Assembly (NCBI GenBank): GCA_947589515.1
Contig: CANQBE010000005.1
Coordinates: 1-46,603, forward strand
DNA: 46,603 nucleotides
Source of the DNA: an uncultured Bacilli bacterium
GTDB lineage: Bacteria > Bacillota_I > Bacilli_A > RF39 > UBA660
Direction of reading: 5' to 3'
Notes under the pieces: model-generated
The model's database searches: none
What the model was told of the DNA's origin: nothing
The model's input: only the letters and a program-made list of their open reading frames with translations
Made by a program: the position numbers and the translations under genes
Part shown: positions 8,181 to 17,030 of the stretch, piece by piece
Position numbering within the stretch: position 1 is the first letter of the stretch
How the letters are laid out: each line of letters opens with the position of its first letter

Positions 8181-8735
8181 ATGAGAGAAGATGTCACTCA
8201 TACTGTTTTAAAAGGGGAAAATTTATATAGCATTTCCCAAAAATATCAAATATCTGTTAGTCAATTAATGGAATTGAATGAGTTAAAAAATACGATTATT
8301 TTACCAGGACAAATTCTATTCATCAGCAAAAATTCGAGCCATGATATAAAAGATGAGGATAGTTATCAAGAATTTTTACAAAAGAATTTAGGAATCGGTA
8401 CTTTAAAAATCCAAACGTTAATTGGTAATACCTATTTTCCTATCCAAAATGCTAAAATTGAAGTTTATAAGATTTTTAATCATGAAAAAAAAGTATTTTA
8501 TACGGGATATACAGAAGAAAGTGGTTTAATTGATTCTATTTCTTTACCAACGCCAATTCGTAGAACAGATTATCTAAATGGAGCATCCATCTATCAAATA
8601 GAAGCAACTCATCCAGATTACCAAACTGTGACCATTCAAAATGTTTCTATTTATGATGGTGTAAAATCCATTCAAAAAATAGAAATGATTCCGAATGACT
8701 ATCCTGCAAGAAAGGAATTCTTTTATGGAAAATAG
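8181..8735 (+). CDS. LysM protein with transthyretin-like C-terminal domain
   Basis: Residues 5-50 are one LysM domain (HTVLKGENLYSISQKYQISV...LPGQILFI), which binds peptidoglycan or chitin-like glycans. Residues ~72-180 (GTLKIQTLIGNTYFPIQNAK...) resemble a carboxypeptidase-regulatory/transthyretin β-sandwich. No signal peptide. It overlaps the next gene by 11 bases, so the two are co-translated. The upstream region has CATAGGATG, a weak match to a SigE/SigK -10, and the SD is AGGTG. A spore cortex or coat role is inferred from domains and neighbours. Confidence 0.75.
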   Translation: MREDVTHTVLKGENLYSISQKYQISVSQLMELNELKNTIILPGQILFISKNSSHDIKDEDSYQEFLQKNLGIGTLKIQTLIGNTYFPIQNAKIEVYKIFNHEKKVFYTGYTEESGLIDSISLPTPIRRTDYLNGASIYQIEATHPDYQTVTIQNVSIYDGVKSIQKIEMIPNDYPARKEFFYGK

Positions 8736-10077
8736 ACAAATTGGTAGACCTATCATCCCAACAACCATCACAGTTCATTTAGGACTACCGGATGAAAAAA
8801 GCGAAGATATTAATATTCCTTTTATCGACTATATTAAAAATGTTAGTTGTAGTGAAATATTTCCATCATGGCCAGATGCTGCACTTCGTAGTAATATCTT
8901 AGCCATTATTTCTTTTACTCTCAATCGCATCTATAATGAATATTATCCAAGTCAAGGTTACTTTTTTGATATTACTTCTCTTCCAAACTATGATCAAACA
9001 TATAAAAAGGGAAGGGATTTGTTTGATAATATTGGAAAGATTGTCGATGAAATCTTTAATAATTACATCGTAAAAGGAGATCATATTGAACCTTATTTTG
9101 CTAGTTACTGTGATGGTAAAAATACATTATGTAAAGGTTTATCGCAATGGGGAACCGTAGACTTAGCTAGTAAAGGAAAAACGCCAACTGAAATTTTAAA
9201 ATACTATTATGGCAATGATATTTCCATTATTCAAAATGCAGAAGTATCAGATCCTATTACTTCCTATCCAGGAGCACCTTTAAAATTAGGAGAAGTATCA
9301 GAACACGTTCGTATCATCAAAAGACAATTAAATCGCATTCATGTAAATTATCCAGCGATTCCAGAACTAAATCCAATTCACGAATTTTATGATGTTTTAT
9401 TAGAACAAGCAGTAAAAAAATTTCAGGAAATATTTGATTTAGAAGTAACCGGTATCATAGATAAAGCAACCTGGTATAAAATAAAATACTTATATAATGC
9501 TGTTAAAAAACTATCAGATATCTATACAGAAGGTGTTTTTCAAGAAGAAATTGAAATGAAATTTGGTTTAGAACTTAAGAAAAATGATCAAGGTCCACAT
9601 GTTCAAGGACTTCACTATTTTTTAAGTGTCGTTGCTTATTTTGATGAAGATATTCCATTTTTAACAGTAGATTCCATTTATGATAACAACACTTATCAAA
9701 TGGTAGTAGCCTTTCAGAAAAAGTATCAATTGCCAGTAACGGGAATTGTAGATGTTACTACTTGGAATAAATTGAAAGAAGTTTATTTTGAAGTATTATC
9801 TCATTTACCAAAAGAAGCACTTTCTCATAAAGAGGAAATTTATCCTGGCATTTCTTTATCTTTAGGAATGAAAGGAGAAGAAGTAATGACGTTACAACAA
9901 TTTTTAAAAAATATTTATCAAAAGGATCCTAGTTTTCCATTAGTAGATGTCATTGGATGTTTTGATACCAAAACGGAAACAGCAGTTAAAAAAATTCAAA
10001 AAGAGTATCAATTGGAAGAAACAGGAAGAGTAGGGCCATTAGAATGGAAATATATTGTAGAAAGGGCAAAAAAATAA
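8725..10077 (+). CDS. SpoIID-like protein with three peptidoglycan-binding repeats
   Basis: The N-terminal ~175 residues resemble a SpoIID/LytB-type domain (IPFIDYIKNVSCSEIFPSWP, then CDGKNTLCKGLSQWGTVDLA). In sporulating Firmicutes SpoIID is a lytic transglycosylase acting in engulfment. Three PG_binding_1 repeats follow at about 185-265, 280-350 and 370-450, each with the VTGIIDKATW-like ending. No signal peptide or membrane helix is visible, so this is not classical membrane-bound SpoIID; the family is known as spore-cortex-type hydrolase-like proteins in clostridia. Start 8725 has AAAGGAA 8 nt upstream. It overlaps the LysM gene. Confidence 0.75.
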   Translation: MENRQIGRPIIPTTITVHLGLPDEKSEDINIPFIDYIKNVSCSEIFPSWPDAALRSNILAIISFTLNRIYNEYYPSQGYFFDITSLPNYDQTYKKGRDLFDNIGKIVDEIFNNYIVKGDHIEPYFASYCDGKNTLCKGLSQWGTVDLASKGKTPTEILKYYYGNDISIIQNAEVSDPITSYPGAPLKLGEVSEHVRIIKRQLNRIHVNYPAIPELNPIHEFYDVLLEQAVKKFQEIFDLEVTGIIDKATWYKIKYLYNAVKKLSDIYTEGVFQEEIEMKFGLELKKNDQGPHVQGLHYFLSVVAYFDEDIPFLTVDSIYDNNTYQMVVAFQKKYQLPVTGIVDVTTWNKLKEVYFEVLSHLPKEALSHKEEIYPGISLSLGMKGEEVMTLQQFLKNIYQKDPSFPLVDVIGCFDTKTETAVKKIQKEYQLEETGRVGPLEWKYIVERAKK

Positions 10078-10095
10078 AGATACTACGGTATCTTT
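10076..10095. terminator. Bidirectional terminator
   Basis: AAAGATAC-TACG-GTATCTTT with T runs on both sides, between the convergent SpoIID-like and LysM genes. Confidence 0.75.
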
Positions 10096-10784
10096 TATTT
10101 AGGAATCATTAAAATTTGATCGATTGCTAATAAATTATCTAATAAGTTATTTTCTTTTTTGATAAGAGCAACCGTAGTATTAAATTTTTGGGAGATAGAA
10201 TAGAGACTATCTTCTTTTTTAACACGATAGATATAATAGTGATCAGTAGATTTGCGAGAAAAAGTAGGAATTTCTAATTTTTGACCAATCGTAAGAGAAG
10301 TAGAAGACAACTGATTTAAATCGATAATTTGCTTAGGAGTGACGTTATAATTAGAAGCTATCTGATATAAACTATCTCCTTCTTTTACTGTATAGATAGT
10401 AGTATTATTGGTACTATGAGGAACTTTTAATTCTTGATTGAAAGAGAGCAAATTATTTTTTAAATTATTAATATAAATTAACCTAGCAACCGTAGTATGA
10501 AATTTTTGAGCAATGGTATATAAGTTATCACCTTGTTGTACGATATAAGTATCATAGATCGGTTGTTTTTCCATTTCTTCTAAATCTTGTTTGCAGATAT
10601 CACTTCCAATATGTTCTAAAGAAGAATTAGAATCATCAGGAATAATTAGAATTTGTCCAGAGGAAAGCAAAGTATTATCTAGATGATTAGTAGTCACTAA
10701 ATCATTAATAGTAGTATGAAACTTTTTAGCAATACTGTACAAATTGTCACCTGGTTGAACTGTATAATTCAAAAAACGATTCAT
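10095..10784 (-). CDS. Four-LysM protein
   Basis: A 229-residue protein made of four LysM domains (about 5-49, 77-122, 129-173, 184-229), each with a (P/E)GDNLYxIAxKF core and a GQxLxIP end. There is no signal peptide or catalytic domain. Such proteins occur as spore coat or cortex morphogenetic factors (SafA-like) and as wall-binding modules. CATAAACTG, a CATANNNT element, lies about 25 bases upstream on the minus strand. An in-frame ATG at 10793 is an alternative start; neither has a strong SD. Confidence 0.78.
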   Translation of the reverse strand: MNRFLNYTVQPGDNLYSIAKKFHTTINDLVTTNHLDNTLLSSGQILIIPDDSNSSLEHIGSDICKQDLEEMEKQPIYDTYIVQQGDNLYTIAQKFHTTVARLIYINNLKNNLLSFNQELKVPHSTNNTTIYTVKEGDSLYQIASNYNVTPKQIIDLNQLSSTSLTIGQKLEIPTFSRKSTDHYYIYRVKKEDSLYSISQKFNTTVALIKKENNLLDNLLAIDQILMIPK

Positions 10785-10890
10785 AATCCACATCCATTCT
10801 AATCACAGTTTATGTAAAAGTAACATTATTTATTAAAAAACTAGACTTTTTTCTCTAAAAATGTTATAATACGCTGAAATGGAAGTGACT

Positions 10891-12438
10891 ATGGTGACAA
10901 AAAAACAATTCATTGAAAAAATTTATATTGGTAAAACAAATACTAAAAACCCTAATGAAATCACAAAAATTTTAATTCAGTATCAGGATGGGGAATATCA
11001 ATGTTATAAAAATACTCAAGGTAATTTGAATCACATTTTATATTTAAAACTAAAACAACTACAAAAACAAAATCCTAAACAGAAATTAGGAGCACAACAA
11101 GTAATCTTCTTTACTAATCAAGATAAAGAATTAAATCAATATGTAGATGATACCATAGAAAAAATAAATAATCTAAATTTAATTACTAAATATGAAACAA
11201 TGGCTGTTTATTTTGCATTCATTGCCTATAGTTTTTTTGATATTGCATGTGATTGTAAAACACAATTTTTCTCTTTAATACAATCTTTAGAAAATTGGAT
11301 ATTAAATTGGAAAACATATGGATATATGTATATCGTGGTGCAGTTAAGCTTTATGATATCTAGTGTTTTTTCTGGTACATGTTGCTTTTACGCTTTATCT
11401 CATATCAAAAAAAATAAATCTTTTTTTAACGAACATAAAAGTTTAAAAAGATTGAAACTTTACCTAAATTACTTATTATTAACGGTAAATATTGGCTTCA
11501 ACATTACCAACTTAAATATTAATTATGAACAGTGGAAAAGACTTCCTTATGCAATTACCTTAGAGGAAAAGAAAGAAGAGCAGAAAAAAATATTATGTTC
11601 TTTAGAAAATCCTTTTTTAGATAAGAATTTAGATACCAATAATCAAGAAAAAGTAGATATAGTAATGGATGCCTTTCAGAAGAATTCTCTTTTAAATAAT
11701 CAACAACAAAGAATCTATGCTGCCTTAAAAAAATATTTGCAAGAGAATCCATACTGTGATTACGAAGAGTTATATGAAGTTTTTTCATCACTTTTACTTG
11801 CTGATGATCCATTAAGAAATACTACAAAAGGAGAAATTGTAACAAACGGAACTAGTGATTTAGATAGCAGAATCATTACCATATATGTAGATGAAAAAGA
11901 TAAACATTTTGAAGAAATCTTATCACATGAGGTAATTCATTTTACTGGTTATTTAGAAAATATGATGTTAAATGAAGGTATGACTACTTTAATTGATGCA
12001 GAATATAGAAATAATGGTATCATCGAGAATGCCTATCATGAACATGTTCAAATGACTAAAATATTCTGTGAATTAATTACTCCAGAAAAAATGCTAGAAG
12101 CATATTCTAAAAAAGATATGTCTATTATTGAAGAAGAAATGTTAAAAATCTGTGATAGTCATGAGGTCTATGAAAATCTCATGAATAAGATGCAACAGTA
12201 TGCAGTGGATTTTAGTATTGGTGTCGATGATGATTTTAAAGAAAAATATCAAAGTATATCACTACAGTTTTATAAGTTGCTTTCTCCTTATTTGGATTCT
12301 GATTGTATATCCGATTCTAAAAAAGAATTTATTGTTATGAGTATTTTTCAGTTAACTCAAGAATGTGATAATGTTAACTATTTTCATAAAGAGAATAATA
12401 TCAATAAAGAAAAACAACCATATATGTTAACCAGATAA
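10891..12438 (+). CDS. Membrane-anchored HExxH metallopeptidase
   Basis: A 515-residue protein. Three hydrophobic segments lie at roughly residues 104-120, 148-168 and 190-208, and a large soluble domain follows. HEVIH at 346-350 with a downstream NEG (Glu at 362) gives the gluzincin zinc-site pattern HExxH...E. The substrate is unknown; the family is not one I can name. TATAAT ends about 20 nt upstream of 10891. An ATG at 10879 would be nearly leaderless, while 10891 has GGAAG 5 nt before it, so I chose the latter. Single-gene unit. Confidence 0.68.
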   Translation: MVTKKQFIEKIYIGKTNTKNPNEITKILIQYQDGEYQCYKNTQGNLNHILYLKLKQLQKQNPKQKLGAQQVIFFTNQDKELNQYVDDTIEKINNLNLITKYETMAVYFAFIAYSFFDIACDCKTQFFSLIQSLENWILNWKTYGYMYIVVQLSFMISSVFSGTCCFYALSHIKKNKSFFNEHKSLKRLKLYLNYLLLTVNIGFNITNLNINYEQWKRLPYAITLEEKKEEQKKILCSLENPFLDKNLDTNNQEKVDIVMDAFQKNSLLNNQQQRIYAALKKYLQENPYCDYEELYEVFSSLLLADDPLRNTTKGEIVTNGTSDLDSRIITIYVDEKDKHFEEILSHEVIHFTGYLENMMLNEGMTTLIDAEYRNNGIIENAYHEHVQMTKIFCELITPEKMLEAYSKKDMSIIEEEMLKICDSHEVYENLMNKMQQYAVDFSIGVDDDFKEKYQSISLQFYKLLSPYLDSDCISDSKKEFIVMSIFQLTQECDNVNYFHKENNINKEKQPYMLTR

Positions 12439-12454
12439 TATGAATAGAAAAAGA

Positions 12455-12483
12455 TTGTTTTGGAACATAAAATGTGATATAAT
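12455..12483 (+). promoter_or_regulatory. SigA promoter of small hypothetical gene
   Basis: TTGTTT, 17 nt, TATAAT; a GAGGAGGGGG SD follows before the ATG at 12511. Confidence 0.6.
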
Positions 12484-12510
12484 AGCAAGCATGAAAAGAG
12501 GAGGGGGATT

Positions 12511-12807
12511 ATGTTAATTGATAATTATCGTAAACTATATGTAGGAGATTTTCCAAAGGATGGAACTAAAATTTTGTTAAGTCCTACTTCTAATTTAATA
12601 GTAGATGGTACGATTATGCAAAGTTTTGTGAAAGAATTAGATCATGGTTATTCTATTTTAATTTCTAACAGGAATCATGTGAAACCATTAAGTCATTATA
12701 TTACTAGATTTGGTAGTCCGAAAAAGAATCTTCCTGAATATGAAAAAGATAGACAAGAAAAAGTATTAGTAAAAGTAAAAGAACTACATAAAGAGGAAAT
12801 TATCTAG
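12511..12807 (+). CDS. Hypothetical protein, 98 aa
   Basis: Small soluble protein, no recognised family. Basic C-terminal half (KDRQEKVLVKVKELHKEE). A very strong SD (AGGAGGGGG) and its own promoter and terminator support it being a real gene. The stop codon lies inside the terminator hairpin. Confidence 0.65.
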   Translation: MLIDNYRKLYVGDFPKDGTKILLSPTSNLIVDGTIMQSFVKELDHGYSILISNRNHVKPLSHYITRFGSPKKNLPEYEKDRQEKVLVKVKELHKEEII

Positions 12808-12823
12808 TAGTTCTTTTTTTCTT
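12777..12823 (+). terminator. Terminator
   Basis: AGAACTAC with GTAGTTCT, followed by TTTTTTTC. Confidence 0.75.
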
Positions 12824-12853
12824 TTTCTGATAAAATAGAAATAGGTGAATTTT

Positions 12854-13723
12854 ATGTGGATTACAAAAGATTTTCAAGATTATGAAATTATAGATTCTTC
12901 CAATGGTATGAAATTAGAAAGATGGAAAGATATTTATTTATTAAGACCAGACCCACAGGTAATTTGGGATAATGGTAATTTATTAGAAAAATATGCAAAC
13001 ATCCATGCTGTTTACTATCGTAGTAACAAAGGAGGAGGACACTGGGAAAATTTAAAAAATACTCCTTCTAGTTGGCAAGTAAAATATCACGATTTAACTT
13101 TTTGTATTAAACAGATGGGATTTAAGCATACTGGATTATTTCCAGAACAAGCCATCAATTGGGAATATATGATGGATAAGATTAAAAAGAGTCAAAGACC
13201 TATCAAAGTCTTAAATTTGTTTGCTTATACTGGTGGTGCAAGTGTTGCTTGCCTAAAAGCAGGAGCTAGCGTTGTTCATGTAGATAGTTCTAGAGGTATG
13301 ATTGATTGGGCAAAAGAGAATGTAAAAGCAAGTGGTTTGGAAGATAAACCCATTCGCTATTTAGTGGATGATGTTGTGAAATTAGTCGAAAGAGAAATTA
13401 GAAGAGGAAATACTTATGATGCCATTATCATGGATCCACCTAGTTATGGTAGAGGAGCAAATGGTGAAATTTGGGATATTGAAAAAGATTTAGATCATTT
13501 ACTGACTTTATGTACACAATTATTAAGCAAAAAACCATTATTTTTCATCATTAATTCCTATACGGGAGGACTTACCAAAGAAGTGATTGCTAATCTGGTA
13601 AAGTTAAGAATTTTACCAAAATATAAAGCCAATGTGGAAATTGAGGAAATTGGACTTCCCATTACGGAAAATAATTTAATACTACCATGTGGTATTACAG
13701 GAAGAGTAGAGTTTTATGAATAA
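12854..13723 (+). CDS. Class I SAM-dependent (RlmI/K-type) methyltransferase
   Basis: The Rossmann-fold core carries the SAM motif VLNLFAYTGGASVACLKAGA (about residues 115-135), VDSSRGMIDWAKEN, and the catalytic DPPSYGRG near residue 195, which are marks of COG1092-type rRNA methyltransferases. It lacks the N-terminal PUA domain of RlmI, as do many Firmicute members. The exact RNA target is not deducible. The start at 12854 has AGGTGA upstream; GTG at 12845 would be too close to the SD. It overlaps the pseudouridine synthase by 8 bases, forming an RNA-modification pair. Confidence 0.85.
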   Translation: MWITKDFQDYEIIDSSNGMKLERWKDIYLLRPDPQVIWDNGNLLEKYANIHAVYYRSNKGGGHWENLKNTPSSWQVKYHDLTFCIKQMGFKHTGLFPEQAINWEYMMDKIKKSQRPIKVLNLFAYTGGASVACLKAGASVVHVDSSRGMIDWAKENVKASGLEDKPIRYLVDDVVKLVEREIRRGNTYDAIIMDPPSYGRGANGEIWDIEKDLDHLLTLCTQLLSKKPLFFIINSYTGGLTKEVIANLVKLRILPKYKANVEIEEIGLPITENNLILPCGITGRVEFYE

Positions 13724-14372
13724 ATTAGAAATTTTATATGAAGATAACCATGTCATTGTCGTAGTGAAACCAGCTAATATTTTAAGCCAAGGTGATAATA
13801 CTGGCGATATCGATATGTTAACCATGATTAAAAATTATATTAAAGAAAAGTATCATAAACCTGGAAATGTTTATGTGGGACTGGTTCATAGATTAGATCG
13901 ACCTGTACAAGGAGTAATGGTATTTGCAAAATCGAGTAAAGCAGCTTCTCGTCTTACCAAACAGATTCAAAATCATGAATTTCAAAAACAATATTTAGCA
14001 ATTATAAATGGTATCATGGATGAAAAAAAAGGCGAATTTTGTGATTATCTAGAGAAAAAAGAAGATGGAAATACAGTAGTTACGGATAGTAACAAGGGAA
14101 AAAAATCAGTATTGCAGTATGAAGTATTACAAGAAAAAGAAAATAAAAGCTTAGTAAAGATTCAGCTAATTACTGGAAGGCATCATCAAATTAGAGTGCA
14201 ATTTGCTAGTCGCGGTTATCCATTAGTGGGTGATCAAAGATATGGAACATTAGATCATAAACAGATTTGCTTATGTAGTTATTATCTTTCTTTTTTTCAT
14301 CCTATTACGAAACAAAAATTAATTTTTGAAAAATATCCAGAAAAAATCAATGATTGGAAACTATTTTTATAA
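13716..14372 (+). CDS. RluA-family pseudouridine synthase
   Basis: Converts specific uridines of rRNA or tRNA to pseudouridine. The 218-residue protein contains the family motif VHRLDRPVQGVMVFAKSS, with the catalytic Asp in HRLDRP, and the C-terminal GRHHQIRVQFAS motif. It has no S4 domain, so it belongs to the short RluA group. It overlaps the methyltransferase gene. The target site cannot be told from sequence. Confidence 0.92.
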   Translation: MNKLEILYEDNHVIVVVKPANILSQGDNTGDIDMLTMIKNYIKEKYHKPGNVYVGLVHRLDRPVQGVMVFAKSSKAASRLTKQIQNHEFQKQYLAIINGIMDEKKGEFCDYLEKKEDGNTVVTDSNKGKKSVLQYEVLQEKENKSLVKIQLITGRHHQIRVQFASRGYPLVGDQRYGTLDHKQICLCSYYLSFFHPITKQKLIFEKYPEKINDWKLFL

Positions 14373-14502
14373 AAAAGTATAAAAAACAATAAAATAAAAT
14401 ATGAAAAATAATAGGCGCAATCTATTTTTTATGAAAAAAGAATTGCAATTATTGTTTTTTTTTGTTATCATTTTAATAGAATAAAATAAGGGAGATGAAA
14501 AA

Positions 14503-15522
14503 ATGTTAGATTGGTTTACCACAATACCCGGTATTTTAGTTATTTGTGGTGTCATTTTACTAATAATTGCAGTTATTTTACTAGTTGCAGGAGGAAAAAA
14601 ATCTAAAAAAGGAGCAAATTCTAGTGCAAACGTACAGCCTAGTGTAGAAAATAATACAGTTGCTACTCCAAATCCAGAAATGAATGTAGCACCAATGGTT
14701 GCTAATACAGTAACGCCAAATGTTGTTATGCCAGAACAACAAACAGTAGCACAAACGGTAATGCCAAATGTTGCTATGCCAGAACAACAAACAGTAGCAC
14801 AATCAGTAATGCCAAATGTTGCTATGCCAGAACAGCAAACAGTAGCACAAGCAGTAATGCCAAATGTTGCTATGCCAGAACAACAAACAGTAGCACAAGC
14901 AGTAATGCCAAATGTTGTTATGCCAGAACAAGTACCAGTTTCTGATACTGTGACTCCAGTGATGCCTGAAGTAAACCCAACAATACCACCAATTTCTACA
15001 ATAAATTCAGCGAATACACCTGTATCTGTAGAAATGCCTGTGCAAGCATCACCAATGAATGTTGAGATGCCAACTATGGAACCAGTAGTTCCTGTAGCAA
15101 ATACTAATGAGCAGAATACAATATATGGTGGAGCTACACCAACTTATAATTTTGAGACACCAGAAGAAAAACCAGTTACTATTTATGGTGGAAATGATCC
15201 ATTAGAAGCAACACAAACAATGCCAGCAGTTGAAGAGCATCATGAACCATATGGTGGAGAATATCCTGAGGCTACAATTGTTGAACCTGTTATAGAACAG
15301 TCAGTTCCTACTCCGGTAGAAGAAGTAATATCTATAGCACCTAATCCTTCTATGGTAGAACCAACAATACCTATCGAAAATAATCCATCTGTTCCTGTAA
15401 CTGAAATACCTAATCTAGAAGAAATTCAACCTGCACCAGTAGAAAATATAATGCCAAATCCTTCTATTCCAGAGCCAGTTGTAGAACAGCCTGTACAACA
15501 ACCTATAGTAGAAGAATTATAA
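14503..15522 (+). CDS. Single-pass membrane protein with long Pro/Val/Thr repeat tail
   Basis: Residues 7-29 form one membrane helix (IPGILVICGVILLIIAVILL), followed by a KKSKK basic patch, so the tail is predicted cytoplasmic (N-out/C-in). The ~300-residue tail is disordered, Pro/Val/Glu/Asn-rich and contains no Cys. Four near-perfect 16-residue repeats (MPNVAMPEQQTVAQ-type) occupy residues ~71-135. Later parts carry three YGG motifs (IYGGATP, IYGGNDP, PYGGEYP) in acidic context. Function unknown; the YGG motifs suggest short docking sites. A clear SD (GGGAG) and a terminator frame it as a single gene. Confidence 0.7.
   Translation: MLDWFTTIPGILVICGVILLIIAVILLVAGGKKSKKGANSSANVQPSVENNTVATPNPEMNVAPMVANTVTPNVVMPEQQTVAQTVMPNVAMPEQQTVAQSVMPNVAMPEQQTVAQAVMPNVAMPEQQTVAQAVMPNVVMPEQVPVSDTVTPVMPEVNPTIPPISTINSANTPVSVEMPVQASPMNVEMPTMEPVVPVANTNEQNTIYGGATPTYNFETPEEKPVTIYGGNDPLEATQTMPAVEEHHEPYGGEYPEATIVEPVIEQSVPTPVEEVISIAPNPSMVEPTIPIENNPSVPVTEIPNLEEIQPAPVENIMPNPSIPEPVVEQPVQQPIVEEL
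14713..14930 (+). repeat. 48-bp coding tandem repeat, 4 copies plus a partial
   Basis: Units at 14713-14760, 14761-14808, 14809-14856, 14857-14904, then a partial copy to about 14930. Copies differ by few bases (for example CAA/CAG and GTT/GCT), so expansion looks recent. Confidence 0.9.
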
Positions 15523-15528
15523 GATATC

Positions 15529-15550
15529 AAGACCTTTTGGTCTTTTTCTT
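15529..15550 (+). terminator. Terminator
   Basis: AAGACC-TTTT-GGTCTT then TTTCTTTT. Confidence 0.8.
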
Positions 15551-15597
15551 TTGCTACTTTCATATGCTATACTGTAGAAAGGAATGATAAAATACAT

Positions 15598-15858
15598 ATG
15601 GAAACATTAAAAGTTTCATCCAAATCCAATCCTAATAGTGTAGCAGGAGCACTCGCTAATGTTTTTCGTGAAAAAGGAACCGTGGAAATACAAGCAGTTG
15701 GAGCAGGAGCACTCAATCAAGCGATTAAAGCAATTGCCATTGCCAGAGGATTTGTTGCACCTAGTGGAAAAAATTTAGTTTGTATTCCAGCCTTTACCGA
15801 TATTACGATTGATGGAGAAGAACGAACCGCTATTAAGTTAATTGTAGAAGCTATTTAA
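15598..15858 (+). CDS. spoVS: Stage V sporulation protein S
   Basis: An 86-residue protein with the whole SpoVS signature: LKVSSKSNPNSVAGALANV, then VGAGALNQAIKAIAIARGFV, then CIPAFTDI. It has an Alba-like fold; in Bacillus it affects septation and coat assembly, though homologues also occur in non-sporulating bacteria. Length is typical. CATATGCTATACT lies upstream, holding a SigA-like TATACT and a CATANNNTA overlap. The SD (AAAGGAA) is rather far, about 13 nt, from the ATG. Confidence 0.95.
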   Translation: METLKVSSKSNPNSVAGALANVFREKGTVEIQAVGAGALNQAIKAIAIARGFVAPSGKNLVCIPAFTDITIDGEERTAIKLIVEAI

Positions 15859-15876
15859 TAGCTTTTTTCTTTTTTC
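15848..15876 (+). terminator. Terminator overlapping spoVS stop
   Basis: AAGCTATT-T-AATAGCTT then TTTTCTTTTTT; the stop codon lies in the hairpin. Confidence 0.7.
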
Positions 15877-15936
15877 AATGAAAATTGCTTGCGAAATCTA
15901 TCTAATATTTGTAAAATGAAAGTGGGAAGTGCCATA

Positions 15937-16797
15937 ATGGAAAAAGATAAAAAATTGAAATATTATGATAAAAATGAATCACAAAGCATTGTAAATTTAA
16001 TCAATGCCCATAAGTATCAACAAGCAATGGATGCTTATCGTGAATATACAAAATTCTATCCCAACGATTTAAATGCTGTTTCTAGATTTATTAATATTTT
16101 AATTTGTTATGGTTACTTTGAAGAAGCAGAAGAATTATTAAATAATTACGTAGCTCCCAAAAAAGCATCAGAACTGGATAGAAAATTATATATTTATGAT
16201 CAAATTAAACTATTAGGATATCAAGAAAAATGGGAAGAATGTGCGATACTCGTAAAAGAAAATTATTTACTTCTGCAAAATTTTCGTCAAGATTTTTATT
16301 TTATGATTACCTTTTTAGAAAAAAAGTTAAATATTTCCTTTCAACATAAAATATTTCCTATTTCTTATTTATCCTCCCAAGTTCTTAATTATGATGAAAA
16401 TCGGGCATTGCAACACATCAATAGGCATAGACAACAAGGTGAGGATTGCATATTTGCAGAAGACTTTCCCTTATCAGAATATTATTTTTATTTTAGAAGT
16501 CTTTTACCAAAAAAAGATTATCCACAATTATGTAAAGGTATTTTTAGTAATTTTTATGTTTTTAAATATAATCATTGTGGCTATATCAATCAGAAAGAGG
16601 CAAATTATATCATGGTAGTGACATTAGCAAATTCCAATGATATTATTACGATGTATCCGATTCGTAATATTGAAAAATATCCATATATAGAGATTATACA
16701 ACAGGAAGAAATGGATGATGAAAAACCAAAAGTAAAAAGATTAAGCCAAATTGAAAAATTTAATCAAAGATATGGAAAAGTGCTTGATAAAAATTAA
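15937..16797 (+). CDS. Helical-repeat (TPR-like) protein of unknown function
   Basis: A 286-residue soluble protein. The N-terminal ~130 residues are TPR-like helices (HKYQQAMDAYREYTKFYPNDLNAV; CYGYFEEAEELLNNYV). The C-terminal half (SEYYFYFRSLLPKKDYPQLCKGIF, then KYNHCGYINQKEANYIMVVTL) is an α/β domain I do not recognise. The start at 15937 has GGGAAGTG 5 nt upstream; earlier ATGs at 15889 and 15916 have none. Downstream is the T-box promoter. Confidence 0.65.
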   Translation: MEKDKKLKYYDKNESQSIVNLINAHKYQQAMDAYREYTKFYPNDLNAVSRFINILICYGYFEEAEELLNNYVAPKKASELDRKLYIYDQIKLLGYQEKWEECAILVKENYLLLQNFRQDFYFMITFLEKKLNISFQHKIFPISYLSSQVLNYDENRALQHINRHRQQGEDCIFAEDFPLSEYYFYFRSLLPKKDYPQLCKGIFSNFYVFKYNHCGYINQKEANYIMVVTLANSNDIITMYPIRNIEKYPYIEIIQQEEMDDEKPKVKRLSQIEKFNQRYGKVLDKN

Positions 16798-16812
16798 AAT
16801 CTTTCATATAAT
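16784..16812 (+). promoter_or_regulatory. SigA promoter of the T-box operon
   Basis: TTGATA (16784-16789), 17 nt, TATAAT (16807-16812). The -35 lies inside the last codons of the upstream gene. Confidence 0.75.
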
Positions 16813-16844
16813 AAAAATGTCAAATCGAATAAGAAAACCAATAA

Positions 16845-17015
16845 TAGAATTTCTATGGTAGAGACTTAGTGGTTGGTGAAAACTAAGATAGATAACTATT
16901 TAATCTACTTTCTTAAAAGAGACCTTAATAGGGTCCGGCAGAGCCGTTATAATAAAGGAAGAAAATAAAAGGATGGTACCGTGCTTTGCACTCCTTAGTA
17001 GTACCATCTTTTTTT
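16845..17015 (+). promoter_or_regulatory. T-box riboswitch (probably tRNA-Ser responsive)
   Basis: The antiterminator is exact: AAGGA (16969-16973) pairs TCCTT (16992-16996), the 7-nt bulge is TGGTACC (16974-16980), and GTGC pairs GCAC across TTT. The competing terminator pairs GATGGTAC (16972-16979) with GTACCATC (17001-17008) and ends in T7. Upstream, CTTAG...GGTTGGTGAAAA...CTAAG looks like the distal Stem I loop, and two small hairpins (GACC/GGGTC, CGGC/GCCG) follow. TCT near 16903 is the best serine specifier candidate, but Stem I is short and its fold uncertain. Uncharged tRNA would allow transcription of the downstream fusion gene and serS. Confidence 0.9.
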
Positions 17016-17030
17016 GTTTCAGGAGGGAAT

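Noticed and set aside
14713..14930. Tandem 48-bp units as a CRISPR or mobile repeat
   Set aside because: Units are directly joined without spacers and stay in frame within a coding region.
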